53,727 bases of DNA from Pseudoalteromonas ostreae (GCF_018069805.1 NZ_JAGPYN010000029.1:1-53727); one strand, 5' to 3'; shown: positions 23,437 to 31,708, numbered from the stretch's first letter. Made by a program: numbers and translations. Notes: generated by a model not told the origin, from the letters alone.

Positions 23437-25494
23437 ATGTTGATTCAATTAGGTGAGTATTTCTTAGACACAGACGAAATGTCTCTTCAAATTAATGAGC
23501 AGTTCGTTGTACTTGAACCAAAAGTATTTGCCGTATTGATGTATTTTATTGAGCATCATGAGCGTTATATTTCAATGGATGAATTGCATGATAACTTATG
23601 GAAAGACCGCTGTGTTTCTGATGCCGCAGTAAGGCGAATTATAAGTAAACTTCGCATAATCTTGAATGATGATTATAAAGATCCTAAGTATCTCCAATCC
23701 CTTTCTAAGCGCGGCTATAAATTAATTTGTCCTTTTTCAACAATTCTTTCCCCTATAGAAAAAAAACAAAAAAGTATAGAAAAAACAGAGCACAAGAATG
23801 TTAAAAAAGCTAAGGTCTATTTTTACCTTATTGCAATAGCGATTCTTTTTCTTTCGTTAGCTTATCTTTTATTTAAATACAATGTCGATGAAGTTTCAGT
23901 TACTGCTAGGGTGGTAAATACTGTCGTCTCAGACAAAAAAGCCTTTGCAGCCTCCAGTGAAGGTCGATACATTGCATTTACTAGTAAATTAAGTCATGAA
24001 AAGAATTATCATATTTATTTAAAAGACCAGAAAACAGAGACTATAGAGGTGCTTGTAGATAATACAACCCTGCCTACAGGTTTGGTTTTCTCTAATGATG
24101 GGGAGCGCTTGTACTTTTCCGATAATTTAGGTGGTATTGCTTTATTAAAGCAGATAGATCTAACAAATAAAGCGCATGGGATAGGTACATTAGTAGCTGA
24201 TTTTTATTTTATCACAGATGTGTTTATCGACAAAAATGAAAATGACGTAATTTATTTTTCTGGGCAAAAAGATCAGCAAAGTGCATTACTTATCTATAAA
24301 TTCAACTCTGAAAAAGGCTTGCTTGAAGAGATTACTTCTGTTCCTCAAAAAGGATTTCATGATAGTCGTGCGGATATTTCTCCAGACTCTGGTAAGTTGG
24401 TTGTACTGCGAATCTATTTGGGTAGTAAGCGTAATTCTATTCGAGTACACGATTTAAAGACTGGCAGAACTCTTTTTCACCATGATCAAAATACAACTAT
24501 CTATGATGTTCATTGGCTTGATGATGAGCATATCATTTTATTAGATGATAAGAAGCTAGCTAAAATAAATGTTAAAACAGGTGATTCAAATATTATTATC
24601 GATAAAAACAAAGGCCTTATCGCATTAGAACGAGTAACCCCAAATACACTATTAGCTATCAGAGATAATGATATTATCAATACTCTGATAGAGAAAAAGC
24701 TGCCATTAAGTGATTTTAAAAATGTTGAAATGATTCAAAAGAAACAACCTGAGCAAGATAGTAACATTATTGCCTATCAACCATTAGGTAACAAAATCTG
24801 GACGGTAATAAATGAGGGAGGTGTTAGCTCCTTAATTTTTTATGAAAAAAGCAATGTGACGAAAAAAGCAACACTAATGAGCACTGAAAACCCACTAGAG
24901 TTGCTCGGCGCCTCTCTGTCTGGACAATATGTATTATTAAAGCTTCAAGACCGCATAACAATTTTTAATACGTTTGATAATAGCCTGACTTACCTCTCTA
25001 AAGCTGATGAGTTGATTGGCGATGTTATTTTTTCATTAGATGATAAATCCATTCTATATACGCGAAAAAGTAATGGTGAATGGCAAGTATTTGAGTATGT
25101 GATTGAAGAGGAAACTAAAAACCTTATCTTTAAAGGTTACCGCTTTATTCGCCAATTTGAAGGGGGATATGTATTAGGGGATAATACGGGGAGGTTATCA
25201 CGCTTTGATGAGTATAAAGAAACGATGACTCCAATGTCGGTAAGTATGTCCACTGAGACAAACACGAATTGGGCTGTAATAAACGGTAAGGTATTATGGA
25301 GTAATCACAATTTGATAAATACGATCTTCTATGAAATAGACTTACATGATGTTGATGCTTCTAGCCTAAAGTCAAAAACGTTTGGTTTTAGTGTGATTAG
25401 ACCAGGGTTTTATGTGGACAAAGTGAATGGTTTAATTGTCGTTGAAAGTTTAGGTAGTAGAACTAGTGAAATTATTTCCATTGATATTCAATAG
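23437..25494 (+). CDS. ToxR/CadC-like membrane regulator with winged helix and beta-propeller-like sensor
   Basis: 685 residues from the ATG at 23437 (a TTG at 23410 would add nine). An OmpR-type winged helix fills residues 1-95 (EPKVFAVLMYFIEHHERYISMDELHDNLWKDR, AVRRIISKLRIILNDD, LQSLSKRGYKLICPF). A basic linker follows, then one membrane helix (about 122-143, VYFYLIAIAILFLSLAYLLF) and a periplasmic region of about 540 residues made of TolB/WD40-like repeats (for example YIAFTSKLSHEKNYHIYLKDQ; RADISPDSGKLVVLRIY; SLDDKSILYTRKSNGEWQVFEYV). It is a one-component regulator that senses outside the cytoplasm and binds DNA directly, divergent from the second efflux operon and probably controlling it. 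The gene is noticeably more AT-rich and lysine-rich than its neighbours, hinting at a different history. Confidence 0.82.
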   Translation: MLIQLGEYFLDTDEMSLQINEQFVVLEPKVFAVLMYFIEHHERYISMDELHDNLWKDRCVSDAAVRRIISKLRIILNDDYKDPKYLQSLSKRGYKLICPFSTILSPIEKKQKSIEKTEHKNVKKAKVYFYLIAIAILFLSLAYLLFKYNVDEVSVTARVVNTVVSDKKAFAASSEGRYIAFTSKLSHEKNYHIYLKDQKTETIEVLVDNTTLPTGLVFSNDGERLYFSDNLGGIALLKQIDLTNKAHGIGTLVADFYFITDVFIDKNENDVIYFSGQKDQQSALLIYKFNSEKGLLEEITSVPQKGFHDSRADISPDSGKLVVLRIYLGSKRNSIRVHDLKTGRTLFHHDQNTTIYDVHWLDDEHIILLDDKKLAKINVKTGDSNIIIDKNKGLIALERVTPNTLLAIRDNDIINTLIEKKLPLSDFKNVEMIQKKQPEQDSNIIAYQPLGNKIWTVINEGGVSSLIFYEKSNVTKKATLMSTENPLELLGASLSGQYVLLKLQDRITIFNTFDNSLTYLSKADELIGDVIFSLDDKSILYTRKSNGEWQVFEYVIEEETKNLIFKGYRFIRQFEGGYVLGDNTGRLSRFDEYKETMTPMSVSMSTETNTNWAVINGKVLWSNHNLINTIFYEIDLHDVDASSLKSKTFGFSVIRPGFYVDKVNGLIVVESLGSRTSEIISIDIQ

Positions 25495-25500
25495 GTTGAA

Positions 25501-25743
25501 ATATTTGAAGCTTATCGACGCTCAACAAATCTTGAGGCTGTAAAAATTACGCGACGTGAAAAAGAATGTATTCGTTGGGCTTCTATTGGAAAGACCTCTT
25601 GGGAGATCAGCCAAATACTCAGCATTAGCCAAAGAACCGTTGATTTCCATTTAACAAATTGTATTAGAAAGACAAACAGTACAAACCGACAGCATGCCAT
25701 TGTTAAATGTATTTTGAGTGGAGAATTGCTAAGCCCTCAATAG
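25501..25743 (+). pseudogene. Remnant of a LuxR-type regulator: C-terminal HTH domain only
   Basis: An 80-codon open stretch follows the ToxR-like gene's stop in the same reading frame, with only two codons in between. It encodes a complete GerE/LuxR helix-turn-helix: TRREKECIRWASIGKTSWE, then ISQILSISQRTVDFHLTN, then IRKTNSTNRQHAIVKCILSG, ending at TAG 25741. The phrases ECIRWASIGKTSWEI and RTVDFHLTNCIRK are typical of autoinducer-binding LuxR proteins, which run about 230-250 residues. The N-terminal ligand domain is absent, no ATG, GTG or TTG precedes the HTH in frame, and no ribosome site is visible. I read it as the 3' end of a decayed quorum-sensing-type regulator. Readthrough of the TAG at 25492 would fuse it to the ToxR-like protein, but nothing supports that directly. 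Confidence 0.75.
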
Positions 25744-25760
25744 AATTTCCCTGACCAATT

Positions 25761-25784
25761 AAAAGCGCATATTGCGCTTTTTTT
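25761..25784 (+). terminator. Strong terminator after the LuxR remnant
   Basis: AAAAGCGCA / TGCGCTTTT, a 9-bp perfect stem with loop TAT, is followed by further T residues. It lies 17 nt after the TAG of the LuxR remnant and ends transcription from the ToxR-like gene. Confidence 0.85.
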
Positions 25785-25794
25785 GATCTACACC

Positions 25795-25845
25795 TTGCCA
25801 TTTTCATAGTTTCGTTTAAAATCTCTTAACTTTCGAAACGAAACT
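25795..25845 (+). promoter_or_regulatory. Promoter and probable autoregulatory operator of the DeoR-family gene
   Basis: A sigma-70 promoter is readable: TTGCCA (25795-25800), 16 bp, TAAAAT (25817-25822). Overlapping and following the -10 is the inverted repeat AGTTTCGTTT (25808-25817) and AAACGAAACT (25836-25845), with an extra CTTTCG at 25830-25835. The arms are 10-bp perfect complements. DeoR-family repressors bind TTTCG-type repeats, so autorepression is likely. Confidence 0.6.
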
Positions 25846-25860
25846 TAAATGATTTACTTA

Positions 25861-26619
25861 ATGACTAAACGAAACACCCAGCAACGTCGTCACCTTATTC
25901 TTACTCAAGTTAATGAGTTAGGTGAAGTAGCCGTAGATATTTTAGCTGAGCAGTTTCAAACCTCTGAAGTAACCATTCGTAAAGACTTAACAGCGCTTGA
26001 AAAAAGCGGACTATTACTGCGCCGTTATGGTGGCGCGATAGCATTGCCGCAAGAAATTGTAAGCGATGATATTGATTCAAAACGTAAAGTGGCGATTGCA
26101 AAAGCCGCAGCAGCACTAATCAAAGATCATAACCGCATTATTATCGACAGTGGTCGTACTACAGCAGCAATGATCCCTGAACTGGGTAATAAGCGCGGTT
26201 TAGTGGTGATGACTAATGCAATTAAAGTGGCTAATCGCTTATTGGCGCTGGAAAACGAGCCAACACTTTTGATGACCGGTGGTACGTGGGACCCGCATTC
26301 TGAGTCGTTTCAGGGGCAGGTTGCAGAGAGTGTTTTACGTTCTTATGATTTTGATCAGCTATTTATTGGTGCTGATGGCATTGATGTTGAGCGCGGTACT
26401 ACTACCTTTAATGAACTTGTAGGTCTAAGCCAAGTTATGGCAGGCGCTGCTCGTGAAGTTATAGTGCTGGTGGAGTCTGAAAAAATCGGCCGAAAAATCC
26501 CTAATTTAGAATTACCTTGGCAGCAAGTGACTACGCTTATCACCGACAGCAACTTAGCACTCGATACTCGCCAAGCAATACAAGCGTGTGGTGTGCAGTT
26601 GATCTGCGCCGAGCTATAA
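25861..26619 (+). CDS. DeoR-family transcriptional regulator upstream of glmS
   Basis: About 252 residues. The N-terminal DeoR helix-turn-helix is RRHLILTQVNELGEVAVDILAEQ, then FQTSEVTIRKDLTALEKSGLLLRRYGGA. The sugar-phosphate-binding, phosphosugar-isomerase-like domain has IIIDSGRTTAAMIPEL, VVMTNAIKVANRL, LLMTGGTWDP and DQLFIGADGIDVERGTTTFNE. An alternative ATG at 25849 would add four residues; neither start has a clear ribosome site. In related bacteria a DeoR gene beside glmS senses an amino-sugar phosphate and controls glmS, so I infer the same here. The upstream inverted repeat supports autoregulation. Confidence 0.85.
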   Translation: MTKRNTQQRRHLILTQVNELGEVAVDILAEQFQTSEVTIRKDLTALEKSGLLLRRYGGAIALPQEIVSDDIDSKRKVAIAKAAAALIKDHNRIIIDSGRTTAAMIPELGNKRGLVVMTNAIKVANRLLALENEPTLLMTGGTWDPHSESFQGQVAESVLRSYDFDQLFIGADGIDVERGTTTFNELVGLSQVMAGAAREVIVLVESEKIGRKIPNLELPWQQVTTLITDSNLALDTRQAIQACGVQLICAEL

Positions 26620-26638
26620 ATTTACAAATTCGTGTTTA

Positions 26639-26661
26639 TTACAGGCCGACAACACCTGTAA
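26639..26661 (+). terminator. Hairpin between the DeoR gene and glmS
   Basis: TTACAGG (26639-26645) and CCTGTAA (26655-26661) form a 7-bp stem with a 9-nt loop, 20 nt after the regulator's stop. The following TGTTCATTTAAAT is T-poor, so it may be a weak terminator or an operator for glmS. Confidence 0.35.
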
Positions 26662-26694
26662 TGTTCATTTAAATATTAAACAACACATACAAAC

Positions 26695-26712
26695 CCAAAG
26701 TTGACGCTTTGG
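26695..26712 (+). promoter_or_regulatory. Small hairpin just upstream of the glmS ribosome site
   Basis: CCAAAG / CTTTGG (6-bp perfect stem, loop TTGACG) ends 8 nt before AAAGGAG. It could modulate glmS translation, a gene that is subject to small-RNA control in enterobacteria. The hairpin is short and may be chance. Confidence 0.3.
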
Positions 26713-26732
26713 CATGTGCAAAAGGAGAAATT

Positions 26733-28553
26733 ATGTGTGGAATAGTTGGGGCAGTTGCAGAACGCCCAGTAAATAAAATTTTAGTTGAAGGCCTTAAGCG
26801 TCTTGAATACCGTGGTTACGACTCAGCTGGTGTGGCACTTTTAGATGGTAATACACTTAATACCGTAAAAGCAGTGGGTAAAGTAGTTAACCTTGAAAAC
26901 GCGCTTGATGAAGCTGGCGTAAAAGGGACTACCGGTATTGCACATACTCGCTGGGCAACTCACGGCGGCGTGACGAAAGCAAACGCGCACCCGCATATTT
27001 CAAACAGCGAAATTGCCTTAGTGCACAATGGTATTATTGAAAACCACGCCAGCTTACGTGAAGCGCTGAAAGGCGATGGTTACGAGTTTTTATCAGACAC
27101 CGATACCGAAGTAATGGTGCATTTAATTCATCAACTTCGCCAGCAGCACACTACTTTATTAGCGTCAGTTCAAGCAGCTGTTAAACAGTTTGAAGGCGCA
27201 TTTGGAACCGTTGTGTTCGATAAAGCGAATGATAACGAAATTATTGTAGCGCGCTCAGGCAGTCCGTTAGTTATTGGTTTAGGCCTTGGTGAAAACTTTA
27301 TTGCTTCAGACCAATTAGCACTATTACCTGTAACGCGCAGCTTTATTTACCTTGAAGAAGGTGATGTTGCGCGTATCACCCGTAACAGTGTGGAAATTTT
27401 TGATGTAGACGGCAATGCGGTTGAACGTGAGGTTGTTGAATCAAACATCACACAAGATGCATCAGGTAAAGGTGAATACCGTCACTACATGCTTAAAGAG
27501 ATTTACGAGCAGCCGCTTGCTGTACGTAACACCCTTGAAGGACGTTTAAACGACGACCGCGTAGCGATTGATGCTTTTGGCGATAGCGCACAGCAAATAT
27601 TTAAAGACGTAAAACATGTACAAATTATTGCCTGTGGTACGTCATACCATTCAGGTATGGTTGCTCGTTACTGGCTTGAGCAATTTGCAGGTGTTAGTTG
27701 TAACGTAGAGATTGCCTCTGAGTTCCGTTACCGTCAGTCATTTGTACACGAAAATAGCCTATTAGTAACGATTTCACAATCAGGTGAAACGGCTGATACT
27801 TTAGCTGCGCTTCGTTTAGCTAAAGAGCAAGGCTATATGGGGTCAATGACTATTTGTAACGTACCAGGCTCATCGCTTGTACGAGAATCAGACCTTGCCT
27901 TTATGACCAAAGCCGGTGCTGAAATTGGTGTAGCCTCTACTAAAGCATTTACTACACAGCTTGTTGGTTTGTTAATGCTTACTGCGTCTATTGCTCAAGA
28001 GAAAGGCTTAGATCAAAGCGCGATTGTTAACGCTATTAAACTGCTACCAGCTAAATTAGAAGAAACGCTACTATTGGCTGATGGCATTGCAGACCTTGCA
28101 GAAGAGTTTGCTGATAAACACCACTCACTGTTTTTAGGTCGCGGGTCGCAATACCCAATTGCAATGGAAGGCGCACTTAAGCTTAAAGAAATTTCATACA
28201 TTCACGCTGAAGCGTACGCAGCGGGCGAGCTTAAACACGGCCCATTAGCACTGATTGACGCCGATATGCCAATTATTGTTGTAGCACCAAACAACGAATT
28301 GCTTGAAAAACTTAAATCAAACGTAGAAGAAGTCCGTGCTCGCGGTGGCATTATCTATGTATTCGCAGATAAAGACTCACACTTTGAGTCAGACGAAACC
28401 ATGCGTGTGATCAACGTAAATCATGTAGATGACGTAATTGCTCCAGTTGTATATACAATCCCATTACAGTTACTTTCGTACTACGTAGCGGTAATTAAAG
28501 GCACTGACGTTGACCAACCACGTAACTTAGCAAAGTCGGTAACGGTTGAGTAA
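26733..28553 (+). CDS. glmS: GlmS, glutamine-fructose-6-phosphate aminotransferase
   Basis: 606 residues, the normal family length. It makes glucosamine-6-phosphate from fructose-6-phosphate and glutamine, the first step towards UDP-GlcNAc for peptidoglycan and LPS. The start is the ATG before TGT, because processing must expose the catalytic Cys1 (MCGIVGAV); AAAGGAG is 6 nt upstream. Glutaminase domain about 2-220 (LKRLEYRGYDSAGVALL, TRWATHG, HNGIIENH). Two SIS isomerase domains follow (ISQSGETADTLAAL, SLFLGRGSQYPIAMEGALKLKEISYIHAEAY), and the C-terminus is DQPRNLAKSVTVE. It lies downstream of a DeoR regulator that may control it. glmU is not in the window. Confidence 0.97.
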   Translation: MCGIVGAVAERPVNKILVEGLKRLEYRGYDSAGVALLDGNTLNTVKAVGKVVNLENALDEAGVKGTTGIAHTRWATHGGVTKANAHPHISNSEIALVHNGIIENHASLREALKGDGYEFLSDTDTEVMVHLIHQLRQQHTTLLASVQAAVKQFEGAFGTVVFDKANDNEIIVARSGSPLVIGLGLGENFIASDQLALLPVTRSFIYLEEGDVARITRNSVEIFDVDGNAVEREVVESNITQDASGKGEYRHYMLKEIYEQPLAVRNTLEGRLNDDRVAIDAFGDSAQQIFKDVKHVQIIACGTSYHSGMVARYWLEQFAGVSCNVEIASEFRYRQSFVHENSLLVTISQSGETADTLAALRLAKEQGYMGSMTICNVPGSSLVRESDLAFMTKAGAEIGVASTKAFTTQLVGLLMLTASIAQEKGLDQSAIVNAIKLLPAKLEETLLLADGIADLAEEFADKHHSLFLGRGSQYPIAMEGALKLKEISYIHAEAYAAGELKHGPLALIDADMPIIVVAPNNELLEKLKSNVEEVRARGGIIYVFADKDSHFESDETMRVINVNHVDDVIAPVVYTIPLQLLSYYVAVIKGTDVDQPRNLAKSVTVE

Positions 28554-28996
28554 AATCAAAGGGTAACCATAAATAAATAGTGGGTGAACAATAAAGTTTT
28601 CCCACACTTCTTACCCTTGAGATTCTTCTTAGATCAAAACCGATATTTATAGATGTCGTCGATGCATCGTTTAGTATCTACTGTTCTAAGCTACTAGCTA
28701 GATGAGCTCTCCTCTTTTCACCCCAATTAAAAAACATGCCCTGCGTATAGGTCTTCGGCTGCTGTTGCACTCATATTATGCATTTTGGTGCGGGCAATTT
28801 AGCTCTATGTTTTCTCCACATGAGCGGTTGAAAAGTTCAAGGCATCGTTTAATTGGTGAAATTAAATATAAACTCAAAAGCTAATGATTCATTTTTATTT
28901 TCTTTTGGGCTAAATTTGGTGTTTTAAAGTTGTTTTAAAGGTGGGGCCGCGCATGACTGCTTTTGAGGCTCAGATTTAGTTTTTCGATTAAAATCA
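28554..28996. other. Intergenic region between glmS and pckA without a supported gene
   Basis: About 440 bp. GTGGG (28580-28584) and CCCAC (28606-28610), with outer GGGTAA (28561-28566) and TTACCC (28611-28616), could fold as a broken hairpin just after glmS. A 60-codon open frame at 28702-28884 has no ribosome site and no family resemblance. Otherwise I see nothing. Confidence 0.4.
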
Positions 28997-29023
28997 AAAA
29001 CGCCAACTCAAGGTTGGCGTTTT
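28990..29023 (-). terminator. Terminator of pckA
   Basis: AAAACGCCAAC (28997-29007) and GTTGGCGTTTT (29013-29023), an 11-bp perfect stem with a 5-nt loop. On the pckA strand the stem is followed by TTTGATTTT. It is 24 nt past the pckA stop. Confidence 0.85.
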
Positions 29024-29046
29024 AATTATGAAGCTAAAGTAGGCAA

Positions 29047-30585
29047 TTAAGCTTTGGGGCCTGCATTTTTAATTTCGTCAGATACGTCGTATTTTGCGAA
29101 GTTTTCAGTGAAATCTGCGGCTAACTTAGCTGCATATTCAGCATACTTAGCTTTGTCTTCCCAGGTATTAATTGGGTTAAGTAGCTCGCTGTTAACGCCT
29201 GGTACTGCAACTGGTACGTCTAGGTTTAAAATATCAATATGTTGAGTTTCAACGCCAGCTAGTTTACCGGATACGATAGCATCAACAACAGCGCGGGTAG
29301 TTGGAATATCAAAACGCTTACCTGTGCCGTAAGGACCGCCAGTCCAACCAGTATTAACTAGGTACACCTTGGCGCCAAATTCACGTACACGCTTCATTAG
29401 AAGCTCCGCGTATACACCCGCTGGACGTGGGAAGAATGGTGCACCAAAACAGGTTGAGAATGTTGATTCGATATCGCTGGTAGAACCAATTTCAGTAGAG
29501 CCAACTTTTGCTGTGTAACCGCTTAGGAAATGAAACGCTGCCGCTTCTTCGCTAAGGATTGATACTGGTGGTAATACGCCGCTTACATCACAGGTTAAGA
29601 ATACCACTGCTTTTGGCTCACCGGCGCGGTTTTCTATTTTACGTTTTTCAACGTGCTCAAGCGGATAAGCTGCGCGGCTATTTTGCGTTAGGCTAGTATC
29701 ATGAAAGTCAGGAATGCCTTTGTCATCAAGGACAACGTTCTCTAGGATAGTTCCAAAGCGGATTGCATCCCAAATAACAGGCTCATTCTTTTGTGAAAGG
29801 TCGATACACTTAGCATAACAACCACCTTCAATGTTGAATACACTACCAGGTGCCCAGCCGTGTTCGTCATCACCGATTAAAAAGCGAGTTGGATCTGCGG
29901 ATAAAGTTGTTTTACCAGTACCAGATAGACCAAAGAATAATGCTGTATCGCCAGCTTCACCTACGTTAGCTGAGCAGTGCATTGGTAGCACGCCTTTTGC
30001 TGGTAGTAGGAAGTTTTGCACTGAGAACATTGATTTTTTCATTTCACCGGCATAACGCATACCTGCAAGCAATACTTTACGTTGTGCAAAGTTGATAATT
30101 ACTGTGCCATCACTGTTAGTGCCATCACGTTCTGGATCACAAACAAATGAAGGTACATTCATTACCTGCCACTGGGGTAAATCAGATGCATTATAAGATT
30201 TAGGTTCGATAAACATATTTTTGGCAAAGATATGATGCCATGCAGTTTCTGTTGTAACAACAACAGGTAAATAGTGCTCAGGATCAGCGCCTACTTCAAG
30301 GTGAGAGATGAAGTGGTCGTTGCTCTGCACATGTGCTTCTACACGTGCCCATAAAGCGTCAAATTTATCTGCATCGAAAGGGCGATTTACATTACCCCAC
30401 TGGATTTCATTTTCAGTACTTGATTCTTGAACAATAAAACGATCTTGTGGTGAACGACCAGTACGACGACCAGTGTTAGCAACAAAAGCTCCATTGGCGG
30501 CTAAAGTCCCTTCACCGCGACGGATCGCGTGTTCGACAAGTTCAGCTGCAGTTAGATCGACAAAACGAGTAGCGCTTGAAGTCAT
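29047..30585 (-). CDS. pckA: PckA, ATP-dependent phosphoenolpyruvate carboxykinase
   Basis: 512 residues. It converts oxaloacetate and ATP to phosphoenolpyruvate, CO2 and ADP, the first committed step of gluconeogenesis. The kinase P-loop GLSGTGKTT is at 219-227, followed by the metal-binding stretch ending FLIGDDEHGW. GRRTGRSPQDRF near 40-50 is the substrate arginine region, and NTGWTGGPYGTGKRF is the conserved lid/active-site segment. Slightly shorter than E. coli PckA (540) but usual for marine relatives. The hslR-hslO-pckA order is shared with enterobacteria. Upstream are a possible HexR-like site and a twin LacI-type palindrome, suggesting sugar-responsive regulation. Confidence 0.96.
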   Translation of the reverse strand: MTSSATRFVDLTAAELVEHAIRRGEGTLAANGAFVANTGRRTGRSPQDRFIVQESSTENEIQWGNVNRPFDADKFDALWARVEAHVQSNDHFISHLEVGADPEHYLPVVVTTETAWHHIFAKNMFIEPKSYNASDLPQWQVMNVPSFVCDPERDGTNSDGTVIINFAQRKVLLAGMRYAGEMKKSMFSVQNFLLPAKGVLPMHCSANVGEAGDTALFFGLSGTGKTTLSADPTRFLIGDDEHGWAPGSVFNIEGGCYAKCIDLSQKNEPVIWDAIRFGTILENVVLDDKGIPDFHDTSLTQNSRAAYPLEHVEKRKIENRAGEPKAVVFLTCDVSGVLPPVSILSEEAAAFHFLSGYTAKVGSTEIGSTSDIESTFSTCFGAPFFPRPAGVYAELLMKRVREFGAKVYLVNTGWTGGPYGTGKRFDIPTTRAVVDAIVSGKLAGVETQHIDILNLDVPVAVPGVNSELLNPINTWEDKAKYAEYAAKLAADFTENFAKYDVSDEIKNAGPKA

Positions 30586-30648
30586 GTTTATACCTAAATT
30601 GTGTGAGATTGAACGGGATAGCTCTGGGGTTCTTGTTTCCCTTTAAGC

Positions 30649-30664
30649 TGTAATTATAGTAACA
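30649..30664 (-). promoter_or_regulatory. Possible pckA promoter -10 and HexR-like site
   Basis: TGTAATTATAGTAACA is an imperfect palindrome with a perfect left half of the HexR motif (TGTAATT-W-AATTACA). Read on the pckA strand it contains TATAAT, a perfect -10. HexR regulates pckA in several gammaproteobacteria, but the right half-site is poor, so this is tentative. Confidence 0.3.
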
Positions 30665-30739
30665 GATGGATTAGGGATATTCGAGCCTATGAAAGGCCTA
30701 AAAACACATATATTTAGTAAAAAACATGAATAATTTCAA

Positions 30740-30785
30740 TGATACCGGTGTCATAAAAGTAATACAATTCATGACACCGGTATCA
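30740..30785. promoter_or_regulatory. Twin LacI-type operator upstream of pckA
   Basis: TGATACCGGTGTCA (30740-30753) and TGACACCGGTATCA (30772-30785) are perfect reverse complements of each other, and each is nearly palindromic around a central CCGG. Their centres are 32 bp apart, about three helical turns. The symmetric shape with a central CG is typical of LacI-family operators. They lie between the hslO terminator and the pckA promoter. No LacI-family gene is in the window. Confidence 0.6.
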
Positions 30786-30794
30786 ATTTTTGGC

Positions 30795-30821
30795 ATAAAA
30801 AAACCGCAATAAATGCGGTTT
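30795..30821 (-). terminator. Terminator of hslR-hslO
   Basis: AAACCGCA (30801-30808) and TGCGGTTT (30814-30821) with loop ATAAA. On the hslO strand the stem is followed by a TTTT run. It is 30 nt past the hslO stop. Confidence 0.85.
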
Positions 30822-30850
30822 GAATTTTGTTGGCTTATTGAACGATGAGA

Positions 30851-31696
30851 TTAGTTGAAAATACTTTTCACATCTTGTTCATTAAAAACGTAATCTTTTA
30901 AGCAATAATGGCAGCTAATTTTTACTTCACCATTTTCAATAACGTCATCTAATAAAGCTTGTTGGCCTATATTAACGAGTGCAGTGATGGTTTTTTCTCT
31001 ACTACAACCACATTTAAACTGGATTGCTTGCGGCTCGTAAACACGTGGATTGTCTTCATGGTAAAGACGAGTAAGCACAGTTGCAGCATCAAGCTCTAAC
31101 AACTCTTCAGCTTTAATTGTATTGCTAAGTGCTTCGAGGTGGGTAAAGTCAGTAATCGACTTTTCTTTATTTACAGGCAACACCTGTAATAGTAGGCCAG
31201 CAGCTTTAGCATGACCTTGTGTTGTATCAGTTGCAAACCAAAGACGTGTTTGTAGTTGCTCTGATTGTGCAAAGTAGGCTTCAAGACATGCCGCTAACGT
31301 ATCGTGCTCAAGCGGGACTATACCTTGATAACGTTCACCTTTAGTTGGTGTGATTGTCAGTACCATCACACCGTTACCGATTAGTTCCTGGATGGTTGAG
31401 CCTGTTACTTCACCTTGCAGGCGGGCAATACCGCGCATATTTTGTTGATGATCGCCGTTGATAACCGCATATTTTACCGGACCATCACCTTGCAGTTGTA
31501 CTGCTATATCACCTTCAAACTTTAATGTAGCTGTAAGTAGGCAGGTTGCGACCAGTAATTCTCCCAATAAAGCTTGCACTTGCGCGGGGTAATTATGATC
31601 AGCAATCATTTCATTATAGGCTTGCTCTATTTGTACGAGTTCGCCGCGGACGTCTAGTTGATCAAATGTATAACGATGAAGTAGATCTTGTTGCAT
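30851..31696 (-). CDS. hslO: HslO (Hsp33), redox-activated holdase chaperone
   Basis: 281 residues. Cytoplasmic chaperone that binds unfolding proteins when oxidised. The N-terminal domain opens DLLHRYTFDQLDVRGELVQI; the C-terminal redox switch carries the four zinc cysteines as FKCGCSREK (CxC) and ISCHYC (CxxC), separated by about 29 residues, all intact. It follows hslR by 12 nt and is cotranscribed with it; the heat-shock pair hslR-hslO ahead of pckA is a conserved gammaproteobacterial arrangement. Confidence 0.96.
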   Translation of the reverse strand: MQQDLLHRYTFDQLDVRGELVQIEQAYNEMIADHNYPAQVQALLGELLVATCLLTATLKFEGDIAVQLQGDGPVKYAVINGDHQQNMRGIARLQGEVTGSTIQELIGNGVMVLTITPTKGERYQGIVPLEHDTLAACLEAYFAQSEQLQTRLWFATDTTQGHAKAAGLLLQVLPVNKEKSITDFTHLEALSNTIKAEELLELDAATVLTRLYHEDNPRVYEPQAIQFKCGCSREKTITALVNIGQQALLDDVIENGEVKISCHYCLKDYVFNEQDVKSIFN

Positions 31697-31708
31697 GATT
31701 GGCTTTAC

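Noticed and set aside
25492..25494. Sequencing error as cause of the stop between the ToxR-like gene and the LuxR domain
   Set aside because: The ToxR-like protein already ends in a plausible way (EIISIDIQ) and a fusion of two DNA-binding domains would be unusual; decay is simpler. Kept as an alternative in the finding.
28702..28884. Possible 60-residue protein between glmS and pckA
   Set aside because: No ribosome site, no recognisable family, and composition like translated non-coding DNA.
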